From: Halichondria panicea
Taxonomy: Eukaryota; Porifera; Demospongiae; Suberitida; Halichondriidae
Length of the DNA stretch: 64,000 nt
Assembly (NCBI RefSeq): GCF_963675165.1
Contig: NC_087383.1
Coordinates: 434,001-498,000 of the forward strand
Direction: 5' to 3'
This document shows positions 43,403 through 55,689 of this stretch, piece after piece. How positions within the stretch are numbered: the stretch's first letter is position 1; each line of letters opens with the position of its first letter. The position numbers were made by a program, and so were the translations under genes. The notes under the pieces were generated by a model. The model saw only the letters and a list, made by a program, of their open reading frames with translations. It had not been told where the DNA came from and did not search any database.

Positions 43403-46400
43403 CTAATATATACAGTACATTGCAGTAGAGTGTACCTGCACCATCTTGGTATGCAGCCCTTGTCCCATCTCCATCCCTCCGTGGGTGAGGAGGACAGAGC
43501 CATCAGTGTACACGTGCAGGAGAGCACCACCCTGATTCAGGAACGCTATACCAAACGATATTCCAAACTTGGTGGGAACCAGTGACACGCCCCTCTTAAC
43601 CCAGCGATTGGTCCTGAGCACACAGAGCAATCGTTGATTAAAGCAAATACTAATTGCAACACAAATCACAGGCCTAACCCTAACCGCTACCAAAATGGCT
43701 GAAATGTGGGGAAAACGTAAGGCTATAATATAATTATAGGCTTTGCAAGACTAGCGGAGATCAGCAGATTAAATTAGTACACACTGCCCACTCACTGTAC
43801 ATGGTTACTTACACACACTGCCCACTCACTGTACATGGTTACTTACACACACTGCCCACTCACTTGTTGAACTCAGCAGCTGCACTCTTCCTCTCTTCAA
43901 ACACGGGCTTGAGTTGATCCCAACACCTCCTCACAGGGCACTGTGCTTGTACCTGCCCCCAGGGCGTGAGGTCACCATCACGATACATGTTCAGCTCCCT
44001 CACAGCCTCACTGGGCATGCTCAGTACGCTTGCCACATGGGACACCACTTGCTCCATGATTATCATCCCCTGAGGCCCTCCAAAGCCACGGAATGCTGTG
44101 TTGGGAGCAATGTGCGTACGACAGGCCCTAGCAACCGCTCGGAAGTTGGGAATATTATACGTGTTGTCAGAATGAGTTAGAGCTCTTTCCAAAACCTGTA
44201 GCAGAGAAAATCAGCAAATAATTGGACAATTCCATGTAATTAGCATAATAATAATAATTGTGTTTTATTATTATTATTCACTGCTATTGAGAGGTCTTGT
44301 CCGTAGCCGGCATTGGAGTACAGCTGGAGGTCAAGAGAGGTCAATCTCCCAGCAGAGGTGAACCCAACCTGAGGCACCAAAGGTAGACACAAGGACAACG
44401 CAACAGCTAACTCCTCCTACCTTGTACTTAGCCAGGAATGGATGTCGTCCTCCCGACGTGATCATGTCTTCATTCCGATCCAGCATGATCCTCACTGGAA
44501 CTTGGTATCTGAATGGGAACTCAGTCAACATGATAATCAAACAATACCACCACCCCCTCACTTGTTAGCTGCCACGGCAACAGCGGTCGATAGATAAGTG
44601 GATCGCGTCTCTTTACCTCCGAAGCCACCTCCGATACGCTTCACCTTGGCAACGACCCGATTGTAGGGCACGTCCAAAGCCCTAGCAGCGCACTTCTGTG
44701 TAGCCTCAACTCCTTGCGTAGACGATACAATCTCCATCTCTCCATTCTCCCCTTTGGGTACAGCACGACAGCCTTGAGTCTCCAAGTAGAAGTGGTCCTG
44801 GCCCCCCACGCGCACCACCCCCTCTAAACATTGGTCCGAGTCAGAGAGGGCGGAGTCAACGTTACCTGATTCCAGCCTACGCACTGTTGGATAGTACGAC
44901 TCCACAGCTATTGCATCCTGTGAGAATTAAGAACATCTTTCAACAGCCAATAACTTCAGTACCGTTGATCCAATGTCAAAAATTTTCTGATTTTCTGAAA
45001 GCTCAGAAAGAGACCTTTCAAATGATATATTTAGATCCAATATTTGTTTGGGGCCATAATTTGTCATTTTTCGGCTTTGGACCATGGTATTGCCAAATTG
45101 CCAAATACTTTTATCGTTTAAATAAGAAATTTGATGATGCCATTTGAAAGGTGTGTTTCTAAGTTTTCAGAAAATTATATTATCGTTGAAATTGGATCCA
45201 CGGAATTCAAGTTATGGCAGCTGAAAAATAATTATTATTTGGAGGGGGGAGGGTTATTTCAACAGCCATTAACTTTAGTGCCGTTGATCGAATATCAAAA
45301 ATTTTGTGATTTTCGGAAAGCTTAGAAAATGTCCTTTCAAATGATGTGTTTCAATCCAAAAGTTCGTCGGGGCCATAATTTGTCATTTTTCGGCTTTGGA
45401 CCATGGGCTATATTCATGGTATTGCCAAATTGCCAAATACTTTTATCGTTTAAATAAGAAATTTGATGACGCCATTTGAAAGGTCTCTTTCTAAGTTTTC
45501 AGAAAATTATATTATCGTTGAAATTGGATCCACGGAATTCAAGTTATGGCAGCTGAAAAATAATTAAATTGAGGGGGGGGGGGGGAGTTGCAGTTTATTT
45601 CAATGGCTATTAACTTAAAGTACCGTTGATCGAATGTCCAAAATTTTATGATTTTCTGAAAGCTTATAATTATATTCCTTTCAAATGATGTGTTCAATCC
45701 AACATTTCCTCGGGGCCATTTTCAGCCTCATGGTATCGCCAAATTGGCAAATACTTTTATCACTTAATATAATAAAATCGAAGTGAAAGGATTATATTAT
45801 ACTATTTACTATCCATGGTACGGCCAAATTGGCAAATACTTTTATCTCTCAGATATGAACTTTGATGGCACCACTTGAAAGGTCTCTGCATAAGCTTTCA
45901 GAAAATCAGAAAAACATTGATATTGGATCCACGGAATTCAAGTTATGGCAGCTGAAAGAGTCCTTAAACCATTATTAAACGGAGGGCTGGGGGTGTAGTT
46001 AAACATCTTTTAACAGCCATAATTTTAGTACTGTTGATCCAATATCACCACACACACACCTACCTCGATGGTGATGACGGAGGGGAGGTCTTGGTACGTG
46101 ACGATCACCAGTTTACACGCTCGTTGGGCCAGAGGCTGACTCTCGGCAACTATTAGTCCAATCACTTGACCAATCAGATTCACCTTACCATCGGCAAACA
46201 CCACCTCGTCCAACCACGGGCCTGAATAATTCAGAGTGACAGGGTCATGTTATAGCCACACCCCCCTAGCAGCTGCTAATCTAGAAAAGAAAACCAAAAA
46301 TTATGGGAAATTATTAAATAATATCAGAATCAATGAATCCTCACCCCAACAAACAAATAAGACCCTATATATAGTCACACATACCTGTAGCGTTACTTCC

Positions 46401-49400
46401 TGGAACATCTGCCACACCCACATAACCTTTGACCCCTGGAAGTTTGACGGCTTCGCTCCAGTTGACGGTGATGTTAGCGTGAGGATGCGTGCTGAGGACG
46501 AGGCCAGCGTACAGCTCCCCCTCTGTGGGGGGGATGTCGTCCATGTACCTATGCAGGGGGGATGCATATTTAAACAGTAGACAAAATTTGATGGATTTTA
46601 CCCGATCTTTGATGACACCAATAGGACTACACAGCCCCACCCCCTCATAATCTCCGCCCCCTCACCTTGCCTCCCCTGATGCCTGCTGTAGAGCGGAGAG
46701 ATGCATCAATGGTCGCCCCACACTATCCTCTGGCAGCTGCTTGTCTGACACACTCTGAAACCCTTGACTACTCTGCACTGGGGGTCTCTCAAACAACCTG
46801 GGGGGTATAGTACAACCAGGTGGACGAGTAATATCACAGTTGAAAGGACCAGCCTATACACAGAGAGTAGAAATAGGGTAGAAACAGAGCTCTAAATTGC
46901 CTTAGGTGATCTACACAGACGTGGAAACAGTGTGTTCGTATTGGTTTCCCCGAGGCCCTCAAATAACTACGTCTATTAAAACCGTAACAAACGTTCCTGG
47001 TAATGATGAGGCTAACCTAGCAACAATACACACCATGGACCACTGACCTCGTGGCACTAACGAGATCCTGTGGCAGGGGCTCACTCCTCAAACGAGAGAG
47101 GACGGTGAGATAGAACTTGTAGAAGAAGGATGTGACAAGAGAGCGCCTGTAGTCCGGCATGCCCCCAGGTACGTCAGGGGAGAGGGGCAGGTCCTCCAGG
47201 AGTAGTGGACACACCCCCTCCAGTGTAGACTCACACCATGGCCTGGTGATTAATGAAATAATTTAACGCAATACCGTATAGTGCGAAATTTTCGAGGCAC
47301 TTATATTTCATGGATTGGCCTCTAAAAGCTATTTCGTTGCACAATGTTCGCGGAATGACTGCTTACCGGAAGCCACGCCTTTAAATCTTTGCATGTTATA
47401 GCAGGTAATTCTAATTAAAAAACAATTTTCATGGACTTAATTTTCGTGTAGGATTCTAACCCACGAAATCCGCAAAAATTAAGCCCCTCTAAAATTTTGC
47501 ACTATATGGTATTATACTAAACACAAGTATCTCTATTACTGTTGTATGTGTGTACTCACTTTCCAATCAGATAAGCCTGTGTCTTCTTGGCCACTGTAGT
47601 TATGTAACTCATCCCTCCATAACTAAGGCAACAGTCTTGGACTGTCCAATCGGAATCACCCGCTGGTGGTGCTAAGACGACTCTAAGACCAGCGTTGACG
47701 ATGGCAATGTCATCCTCTCTCCTCCTAGCCTGCTTGTAACTCAGCACAAACTCATACTGCAAGGAAAAAATGGGGGATAGTGACAAACTCAGTACATGGT
47801 AGTGATTCGTGCATGCATGTCAGACCTCCCCTGCCCTTCACTACCATGTACAGTGATCACATGACCTACCTCTTTCGTGAAGGGGATAAGGATTGATAGT
47901 AGTATTTCCCCCGGCTTAACGGCTGTCTTCTTGTAGCCAGTGAAGAAGCTAGGATCCATCACTATCACCCGGTTACTGTCTGTAGAGATCAGAGGAGATC
48001 TTTGCTAGTGCAATAGGTATAGTTTTAGTTTAGAAAGGGTTTTCTATATACCTGCACGTATAACAAGAAAATTTGGCAGGTATAATATCTGGCGAATGAG
48101 CCATTTAAACCGACTTATTAATTTAACATCCGTGGCAATACAGCAATGACATTGTGTTCACAGGAAAACTTTAATTTGGCGGTCTTCGGTTCAAATTTCC
48201 CAAATTTTGGTAACATCACTACCTTTGGTTGCTATGGTTAGCTTCACTCCGGCCGCTAACAGAGTTGGATTGAGGTCTGAGATTGGACTAGCGTTGCAGA
48301 TATTTCCACCAATACCCTGAGGGGACAGAGGAGTATTGAGTTACAGGATATAGAGTACCGTATAGCCGGTTATTTTCTTACGTAGGATATTTTCCTTTTC
48401 GAGCATTGATACAAAAATTATAAACTGCGAAATTATTATGTGCAATAGGTTTTACGTCACTATTCTCAGCTGTACAAATATTTAGAATCCGAAATATGTA
48501 ATTGGGTAGTTCATACGATATTAGGGAGAGGTACTGACCGACACATTCCTGATCTGTTGTCCTGCAAACCACCGCAGCATCTCCAGGAGAGCAGAGAATG
48601 TCCTCGTCTTGTTCTCTGTATAATATAATCTAAACACACCATTGGAAAGGTAATTCTGAAATTGGACAATCTGAACACAAATTACGTTAGCACAGATAGA
48701 ATGCATGTGTGCGGACGTTAGCATTAATTAGTAGAACATCACAAAAATGCCACTTCATATAATCAAACCTGGTAGAGACTCCACTAGATGCTTAAGCTGT
48801 TCCTCCAGTCGGGTGAGTGTCACAGATGCTCCCACTGTCAGTCCCTCGTCAGTGACCGCCATCTTGTTGAGCTCAGGTACTTGAGAGCAGCTGATGAGAG
48901 TATCGTAGAAGGCCCCCTTAAACTTGACTTCCACGCCTGTGTATGTGTAGGGCAGTGGGTATGCGGCAGAAACAGGAGAATACACACAAACACAACATGA
49001 GCTACTGCAAATCAAATCATTGTCATTACTGTTAGTCTGTAGCAAGTATATAAAGTATACAGTAGGAATCAAATATCGCATAGTAAGAACGTTATTATAA
49101 TACACTTGCTAATACAGTACCTCACAGTCTCCTTGACAACCACTCACCTATCTCCGTGTTTCCAATGACCAACTTGCTCTGAGGGAACCTTGCTCTCAAC
49201 ACCAGCAACTGGTCCAGGGTCAAAGGTCGATACCATGACACCCTCGGCCCCTTGATAGCCAATGGGATGAGAGGCTCCGTCCTGAGTGCTGGGGGAAAGG
49301 TGGGTTCCTGGGTGGGGTCAAGAGGTCGAAACTTGGAAGCATCAAAGAGGACAGAAGGACCTTTGATCGTCTTAATTCCATCAGAGCTTTCGACATCCAT

Positions 49401-50575
49401 ACAGCATTTGGTAGCACCGCCACAGCAGCCAGTCTGTGGGGGGCATTGTGTGTGTGGGGTCATTATGTGGGGGTATGGTGTGTAGGGGGGGGGTCACAGG
49501 TGAAGCTCACCTGTGAGAAGGTTTTGAATCCCTCTAGGATGGGCCTGTACCCAGTACACCTGCACAGATTGCCTGAGGGGACACACACACACACACTAGA
49601 GATACAGAGGTGACATTGTACACGTACGTACCTTCGAATGCTCCCTCAATCTGCTTCTCTGAGGGGGCGTGGCTGTTCCTGAGGAGAGTGTACATGGACA
49701 TGACAAAACCGGGGGTGCAGAAGCCACACTGTGATCCGTGGGCACGCGCTATACGCTCCTGCATGGGAGGAGAGGGGGAACATGTTGTGAGATATCGTAG
49801 TTGGAAGTAATAATTTCATCTGATATCTATGAGGAAAGTGAGAAGTCTTTGAAAAGAATCAAAAGACTGCAAAACTGTTAGCAGGAAGGAATTAAGCGAA
49901 TGACTTTGTATCGTATATGATCACCTGAACAGGATGAAGGAGACCGCGGGAGCTACCAATCCCCTCCACTGTGGTGACCGCCATACCATCGACAGAACAG
50001 AGGGGGGCAAGACAAGCGTTGACGGCAGCATGTGTAACCACGCCCTCTTGATACCAGGAGAGCATCACCGTACAGGCACCACATCCACCCTCTCCACACC
50101 CAAGCTTAGTACCTGTTAGGCGGACTAGAGGGACGGGGCGCTAAGGAAAGTACTCGGGCAATATACGCATACGCGGGTAATTTTTGTTGGTACACATTTT
50201 TGTATGAACTACATTTTAGTACAGCTCAGGATAGTGACGTTGAGTATGCTGTAGAATAATTTCGTAGTTTTAATTTTCGTATGATGCTCCTCAATACGAA
50301 ATATACAATACAACATTTTGCATGAAAGAGGTTTACGAGGATACGCTGCGTTCTTAGGAAGTACAATAGAGTGGTCTCCGGGTCCGGGCTCTCCACAACA
50401 ACCTGCACACACGGTGTATATAAAATTATCATATTTATTTATAGTGATTAATTAATTAATGTGTATCCAGGATGCAATGCAGTTTAGCTAGCAGTATACT
50501 AGCATGCATACTTCACACCTTTCCTCCATTCACATAGAAGGAAATGCTTTCTTTGGCTCCCTCTAACTCAGCCAT
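41490..50575 (-). CDS. XDH: Xanthine dehydrogenase, copy 2 (25 exons, 1329 aa)
   Basis: Exons in transcript order: 50575-50519, 50402-50345, 50124-49925, 49758-49632, 49572-49511, 49433-49148, 48936-48769, 48615-48539, 48316-48223, 47979-47870, 47756-47560, 47242-47048, 46797-46666, 46548-46385, 46221-46064, 44917-44562, 44508-44421, 44368-44282, 44195-43864, 43613-43436, 43193-43065, 42929-42621, 42233-42027, 41794-41627, 41540-41490. Each exon has exactly the length of its partner in copy 1. All cofactor motifs are intact: [10 protein letters not shown] and LCRCTGYRP for iron-sulphur clusters, [21 protein letters not shown] and GEPPLF for the molybdenum site. Compared with copy 1 it keeps the canonical GGPQG around the catalytic Arg. 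Both copies show GDxTPWGQ where mammalian XDH has Phe (Phe914 region). Promoters of the two copies are not alike, so expression may differ. Confidence 0.93.
42355..42603. mobile_element. CGTATAG-type MITE in intron 22 of XDH copy 2
   Basis: TATAGCGCTACATTTTCGAG at the left and CTCGAAAATTTCGCGCTATA at the right form imperfect inverted repeats. It ends only 17 bases from exon 22. The interior (GTAAGCAGTCATTCCGCGAA) matches the reverse complement of the element at 47272-47513. Confidence 0.7.
43788..43862. repeat. 32-bp tandem repeat duplicating the exon 19 splice donor in XDH copy 2
   Basis: ACACACTGCCCACTCACTGT then ACATGGTTACTT occurs twice, followed by the real exon end. On the coding strand each unit carries GTGAGTGGGC, the same donor sequence used by exon 19. 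Confidence 0.8.
44935..46045. repeat. Foldback repeat expanded to several units in intron 15 of XDH copy 2
   Basis: Three or more units of the GGCCGAAAAATG family, against one in copy 1. The intron is 1146 bp here and 393 bp in copy 1. Homopolymer G runs separate units. The segment around GAGTTGCAGTTTATTTCAAT is the reverse complement of sequence at about 31430-31460. Confidence 0.75.
47272..47513. mobile_element. CGTATAG-type MITE in intron 11 of XDH copy 2
   Basis: TACCGTATAGTGCGAAATTT at the left and AAATTTTGCACTATATGGTA at the right. Same subfamily as the element at 42355-42603, inverted. Copy 1 lacks it at this site. Confidence 0.75.
48049..48215. mobile_element. Element relic in intron 9 of XDH copy 2
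   Basis: Shares GCAATGACATTGTGT and TTAATTTGGCGGTCTTCGG-type sequence with the element in intron 10 of copy 1, but at a different intron, so the insertions were separate. Confidence 0.45.
48356..48530. mobile_element. CGTATAG-type MITE in intron 8 of XDH copy 2
   Basis: Begins TACCGTATAGCCGGTTATTT. The interior (ACTATTCTCAGCTGTACAAA) matches the element at 52422-52590. The right end is eroded. Confidence 0.55.
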
Positions 50576-51138
50576 GATGCTCGCGATGGTTCATGTATTA
50601 ATTAATATTACGGAAGTGGGTATCCATGCATCCTTAGCCCCGCCTCCTTTTCAGTGCATAAGAGGCCTCATCTTCAGTGCGGCCTTGGATCGAGGCTAAA
50701 AGATTCCTTTCCTCCCACGTTTTTGACTTGTTGCAGTTCACCCATGTAGCGTGTGGGTTATAAACCGGGGCTCCGGAGCTGTAGGTGGGTGGCTGGGAAA
50801 CTGGTCACTCACTTTCCTGTCGTCTTTCATTGTGATAGTCAACAGGTCTCCTGTAGTCTTTCATTAGATCACAGCCCTTCCTGTCTTTCATTAGATCACA
50901 GCCCTCCTGTAGTCTTTCATTAGATCACAGCCCTCGGCCTGTAGTCTTTCATTGTGATAGTCAACAGCCCGGCTACAGTGGTAGTTTTTTTTTATGTTTT
51001 TTTTTTATAATGTAATAACTATCACATGCACAGTGCAGTTCGCAACATTCCTTATAATTATAACAATTCACAAAAGCATCTTCTCTAAAGATAATAACGG
51101 CCACAAAAAATGTTACCCTCACTAGCACTATATGAGTG
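50576..51138. promoter_or_regulatory. Spacer between XDH copy 2 and STOML2, with a minisatellite
   Basis: Must contain the promoter of XDH copy 2 and the 3' flank of STOML2. About 50825-50975 holds four or five imperfect units of GTAGTCTTTCATTAGATCAC followed by AGCCCTC. An inverted pair of TTAGCC/GGCTAA words surrounds 50632-50700. No gene is seen. Confidence 0.55.
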
Positions 51139-53451
51139 TTACTTTTCGTCGTCAGTTGGTCTCGTTGGTGAAGTATCTAAAGTGAAGTGTGTATCTCTGT
51201 CCTTCTTTGCTGCCTTCTCTTCGCTGAGCACGGACCTAAATACACTCTCATCGATTGTCTTGTCAATAGAGGCAGTGAGTTGCTCCAGTGTCTGGTCTGT
51301 GGGGGTTGGGTCGTGGGGGGTCCCCTCTTCACCATCAGCGGACTTCAAAGGACTGTTTGATGTCATGTGACCAAATATTCCAACAGCCTGCGATCACAGA
51401 ACAAGAAGCAATAATCATTATCATAAATGCACTCTATGAACAAAATTATTGGACGTTCCTAACACAGTTATAGACAATGTAAGATAGCTCTGAAAACAGG
51501 CCTGATTTAGAAAAAACATCCACTAATATGCGGTGTTTTTACACACAGCACACATCACACACACAGCACACCTGTGCGAAAACAGGCCTGATTTAGAAAA
51601 AACATCCACTAATATGCGGTGTTTTTACACACAGCACACATCACACACACAGCACACCTGTGCGAAAACAGGCCTGATTTAGAAAAAACATCCACTAATA
51701 TGCGGTGTTTTTACACACAGCACACATCACACACACAGCACACCTGTGAGACCATTGAGCTGATGTCACCAGTCTTTTCTGGCAGGATGAGAGTGTTGGT
51801 GGTCCTGGCCAGTTGGGAGAAAGCTGCCACATACTGTTCTGCCACTGCCAGTGAGGCTGCCTTATCGCCATTCTACAGGATAAATAAATAAAAACATCAG
51901 CTGGTACAGATAAGCTATATTTAAAATTGCAGCAAATATATTAAAACAAGTAGACAGCTACCTGTCTTCCAATGGCTGCCCCCAGTGTGTTGAGAGCCTG
52001 AGCTCGGGCCTGAGCCTTGGCAAGAATGGCGACGGCCTCTCCCTTGGCTCTGTTCACCTGCTCAATCCTCACAGCCTCAGAGGCCAAGATGGTGCTCTGG
52101 CGAAGACCCTCAGCACGATTGATAGCAGACTGTTTAGCGCCTGAACACACAATGCATTTAACATTGTACTTGTATTGTCAAAAATTGTACCACTATATCA
52201 ACCACTAAGTAGCTGATAATACCCGTGGAAACACACCTTCAGAGTCTAAGATGTTTGCTCTCTTCTTTCGCTCAGCCTCCACTTGCATCTGCATGGCTTC
52301 CTTCACTTTGGTGGGGAGCGCAATGTCCCTAATCTCGTATCTCATGCAGCGAATTCCCCAGGCCTCAGCCGCGTGGTTGATCGCCTCTGTGGACATGTGT
52401 GTGGGTGGGAACATTTAGACATACCGTATAGCAGGTTATTTTTGTATGGTGGACATTTTCATATTTTTCAGCATCATCCAAACATTACTACCACAGTAGG
52501 TTCTACGCCACTATCCTGAGCTGTACGAATATTTAATTGCAGTAGTTCATACGAACATTGGCATCAACAAAAATACTCGTTATACGGTAACTAATTTAGA
52601 AAAAGCAGGAGTAATTAAACACACGCTCCATAATTATACAGGTCACACAGTGTACTCACCCACAATCATGTGATTGAGATTTTCTCTCTCTTGAAACACG
52701 GAGTCTAGTTTAATCTTTCCCAACTCTGACCTCATTGTTGTCTGGGCCAACATGACTACTGCATACTCAGCATCCTCAACACCATACGAGGTCTGAAAGG
52801 GAAGGGGGTGGGGCAGTTACATACTGTTCCATGGAGGGGAGGCTTACCTTATAAGGATCCATAACTCTATAGTACAGCACGCCATCCAAGTGTAAAGTTA
52901 CGTTGTCTGTATTAATTAGGTTAATTATGTCATATATGTAATTTGGAGATTAGGTGTAGGGACTGTAGGGTTGTTACTGGACTCACCAAGTGTAATGGCA
53001 GACTGGGAGGGAATGTCTATAGCATTCTCCTTAAGGCTCTGGACATACTTGATCTGGTCAACGATTGGTATAAGGATATTGAGGCCCTGCAGTAAAACTA
53101 TACGGTAATTTACATGCTGAGTATTGAATAATGTAATCTAACCGGCTGTAGTGTTTTTAAGTATCGTCCAAATCTCTCCACAATCCAAGCTTGTTGCTGG
53201 GGCACAAAGTTGATTATCTGAAAAGAAAGGTCAAGTGATTATTGACAGTATTGTGTTGGATGAGATACCTACCAGGTTGGGAGGAGCAGATCTTCGTTGA
53301 GTGACAGAGGTTGTCGAGAATAGACACGCTTGTCTCAATCCCTGCACATGCATAAATGAATGGGTACATTGCAGCCATTACAGACTTGTCTTACTGGAGC
53401 TCTCAAAGCTGAGGCTTTAATCTTTGGTAACAGCACTCTCACACTTGCCAT
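51139..53451 (-). CDS. STOML2: Stomatin-like protein 2, mitochondrial (10 exons, 399 aa)
   Basis: Exons in transcript order: 53451-53395, 53341-53273, 53217-53143, 53086-52987, 52906-52848, 52792-52660, 52386-52237, 52140-51962, 51872-51744, 51387-51139; 400 codons including the stop. The protein is an SPFH/prohibitin-family scaffold of the inner mitochondrial membrane that binds cardiolipin and prohibitins. The first about 40 residues are basic and Ser/Ala-rich with no acid residues (MASVRVLLPKIKASALRAPG), a good mitochondrial presequence. Then follow VPQQQAWIVERFGRYLKTLQ, the SPFH core (YGVEDAEYAVVMLAQTTMRS, ELGKIKLDSVFQERENLN), a coiled coil (EAMQMQVEAERKKRANILDS) and the TLILPEKTGDISSMV end, all as in animal STOML2. 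It is head-to-head with SNAPC3, 193 bp apart. Confidence 0.93.
51493..51750. repeat. Three tandem 86-bp repeats at the exon 9 donor of STOML2
   Basis: Units start at 51493, 51579 and 51665 (AAAACAGGCCTGATTTAGAA) and are nearly identical. Each unit ends in GCACACCTGTG, which on the coding strand is CACAG|GTGTGC, the sequence of the authentic exon 9 donor (exon end at 51744). Confidence 0.9.
52422..52590. mobile_element. CGTATAG-type MITE in intron 6 of STOML2
   Basis: ATACCGTATAGCAGGTTATT at the left and AAAATACTCGTTATACGGTA at the right. The interior matches the relic at 48356-48530. Confidence 0.75.
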
Positions 53452-53644
53452 TGTTGAGTAGATTCTTTTAGGTTTGTACTACTATACTATACTGCTGTAC
53501 TGTAGCTTTAGCCTTTCTTGCCACGTGGGTGGTCAAAGCTAGCTTCTAAGCTTTTGCAATGTGACGATCTTTACCAACTCCACGTGGCTAGCTAGCTCAA
53601 GAAAAGAGAATGCATACCTAGCTAGCTAGCTTTATACTCTTCTC
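53452..53644. promoter_or_regulatory. Bidirectional promoter region of STOML2 and SNAPC3
   Basis: A 193-bp gap between divergent start codons. It has two CACGTG E-boxes: GCCACGTGGG near 53520 and CCACGTGGCTAG near 53580. E-boxes of this type bind bHLH factors such as USF or MYC/MAX in animals; use here is inference. Confidence 0.6.
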
Positions 53645-55497
53645 ATGGCGTCTCCTGATGCATACGATGATGATGGCTACTCTGACGAGGAGGAGGACGA
53701 GGAAGACTGGCAAGATACGGACACAGTGGGAGCATGGGAAAGCTGGAATAAAGACCACCAAGTCAAGAGTTCACAAATATCCGATTTGGTTAGTGTGAGG
53801 GATTTCAAGACACTGTGCAGGAAGAGCGTTCAGAGTCTAGTTGATGGTAGCTTTGACCAGGCGAGGAGCAATAAAACCAATCTCTTTACAGCGTCTGAGT
53901 TGGGGCTAACAATATCTGAGCTGACAAAGCTGAAAGATGAGATGGAGTAAGAACAGTCTAACAATGTGCTGGCCATCTGTATAATCATACATATACACAC
54001 CACCCTAGTAGCTGTATTATTGCTTTTACGTTTATAATTCTGTCCATTAATTTTTTCTTTTTTTCCCTTCATGTACTTGACGGAAATATTAAACAGTCCA
54101 AAGAAACTACTTGTAAGTGATGATACATGATAATTGTATAACAGAGTGATTAAATATTATCGTTTATTTCTGCAGCCCACGGACGGGTTCCCTGGTCTGC
54201 GTAGGCTTGATTTGAGTAAGGTGGTGTCAGAGGAGTCGTGCTTCAAGTCCTTCAAGCATCATAAACTCTTGCGAAACATTTTACGTAAAAACCCAGTGAC
54301 GTACGGCTACAATCTGGTGGGGAGCGAGCCGGTGAAAGAGTGTCCGGCTAAGGTACCCCCTGGAGAAGTGGTTCTCTCAGTAACAGTGTTTCATCCCATC
54401 AATGTAAGCACTGGAGATACTGTAATTTATTGCACAAAAGTGCTGTCTTAACTTACTGTAATGGATAGCCTCGATCCCAGCCCTTCTCAATTGAGAGCGG
54501 CCTGGAGTCGAGGCTATGTAATGGTATCTATTGTGGCATAGATGCTTGTATTGGTGCTCTGTGCGAGCTGATTGTTTTAACAATCACTGATTCACTCCAG
54601 ATGATATATTTTGTTTCTCAGAAGCAGCGCGATCAAGAGTTTGTCGTGCTGGGCTCCCAAAAGTTGACAGAACTCAGGGACAATATTGTGTGCCATAATG
54701 ACTTCTTTATCAAGAAGGACTTCAGTGAGAGCCCCTCCTCTTACCATGAGCAGGTAGACTCTCTACCCAACCCTCCCAACGTGTCACCCTCTGCTTTCTT
54801 CTTCATCAACAACACTTTTTACAATGACAGGAGGCACTCAGACAGTGTTGACCTCAGCAAGTAAGACAACTAATTGCAATATTATATAGTACGTACCGGT
54901 CACTGTGCCATTAAATTTAATTATAAGAATTATTCTGTCAGTTTGTAGATAAGTGCAACCATGCAGACCCATTATGGAGTGGGCAAGTGTCAAGGAGAGA
55001 CAACAACTGGCTCGTAGAGTGGAGCAGTTCACCACAGACAACATGGCTGACACAACCTTCGAAGAGCTCTCACTGCGACTGGGTTATCCCTACCTCTTCG
55101 CTCATCACACTGACTGTGAGCATCTCATCAAGTTCACTGACATGAGGTGAGATGTCGTATAGCCTGGGGGGGGCAAGGTGGCTTAAGGCAATAGCATACA
55201 GATTAATGATTCCACTGTTAATACGATTCTTTCCCCTTGTGCAGGATGTTTCATCAAGGTGTGGACCCTCCCTCTCTTGTACAATATCCTCGACTGTCCT
55301 ATCGACACAGACGACAGGCCATCAAGTGCAGAATGTGTAGGGCCGCACAGCCCCAGTGGGTCACCTTCAATGATGATTTGGCTACTTGCTCCCCCTGTCA
55401 TTTTTGTGAAGATTGCTTTACCCAATTTCATTACTCAAAGGAGGGGAAGAAGATCGGTAACTTTGAGGCCTACCCGTTTCACCCAACTAGCCATTGA
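53645..55497 (+). CDS. SNAPC3: snRNA-activating protein complex subunit 3 (6 exons, about 405 aa)
   Basis: Exons: 53645-53946, a 16-nt micro-exon 54097-54112, 54176-54403, 54622-54860 (start could also be 54601, same frame), 54967-55146 and 55245-55497. SNAPC3 (SNAP50) is a nuclear subunit of the complex that binds the proximal sequence element of snRNA genes for RNA polymerases II and III. Matching features: an acidic N-terminus (DDDGYSDEEEDEEDWQD), VLGSQKLTELRDNI, FFINNTFYNDRRHSDSVDLS, LGYPYLFAHHTDCEHLIKFT, and a C-terminal zinc-binding region CRMCRAAQPQWVT..CSPCHFCEDCF with paired Cys. The length is close to the human protein (411 aa). Its 3' end faces TERB2. Confidence 0.92.
54463..54519. 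repeat. Palindromic element in a SNAPC3 intron
   Basis: ATAGCCTCGATCCCAGCCCT pairs with the following GCGGCCTGGAGTCGAGGCTA around a CTCAATTGAG centre. The half-word TAGCCTCGATCCCAGGC also occurs at about 14879, and GGATCGAGGCTAA at about 50686, so this is a dispersed small element. Confidence 0.55.
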
Positions 55498-55689
55498 ACT
55501 GACTCTGCACTTTGTGTTGTGTTTTTCGATTCCTTATTTTACTCTTTATTGCTCATGCATACAGCCATGCTTTTTCTCGTACAATTTCTTGTCAATTCTT
55601 ATCAATGATGCAAATTTTATGTACACAACAAGAAAATTAAGGACATTGAATGTAGAATTGATGTACCATACCATACAGTAAATGGATAG

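Noticed and set aside
51493-51750. CRISPR-like array
   Set aside because: Contiguous tandem repeats without spacers, inside an animal intron.
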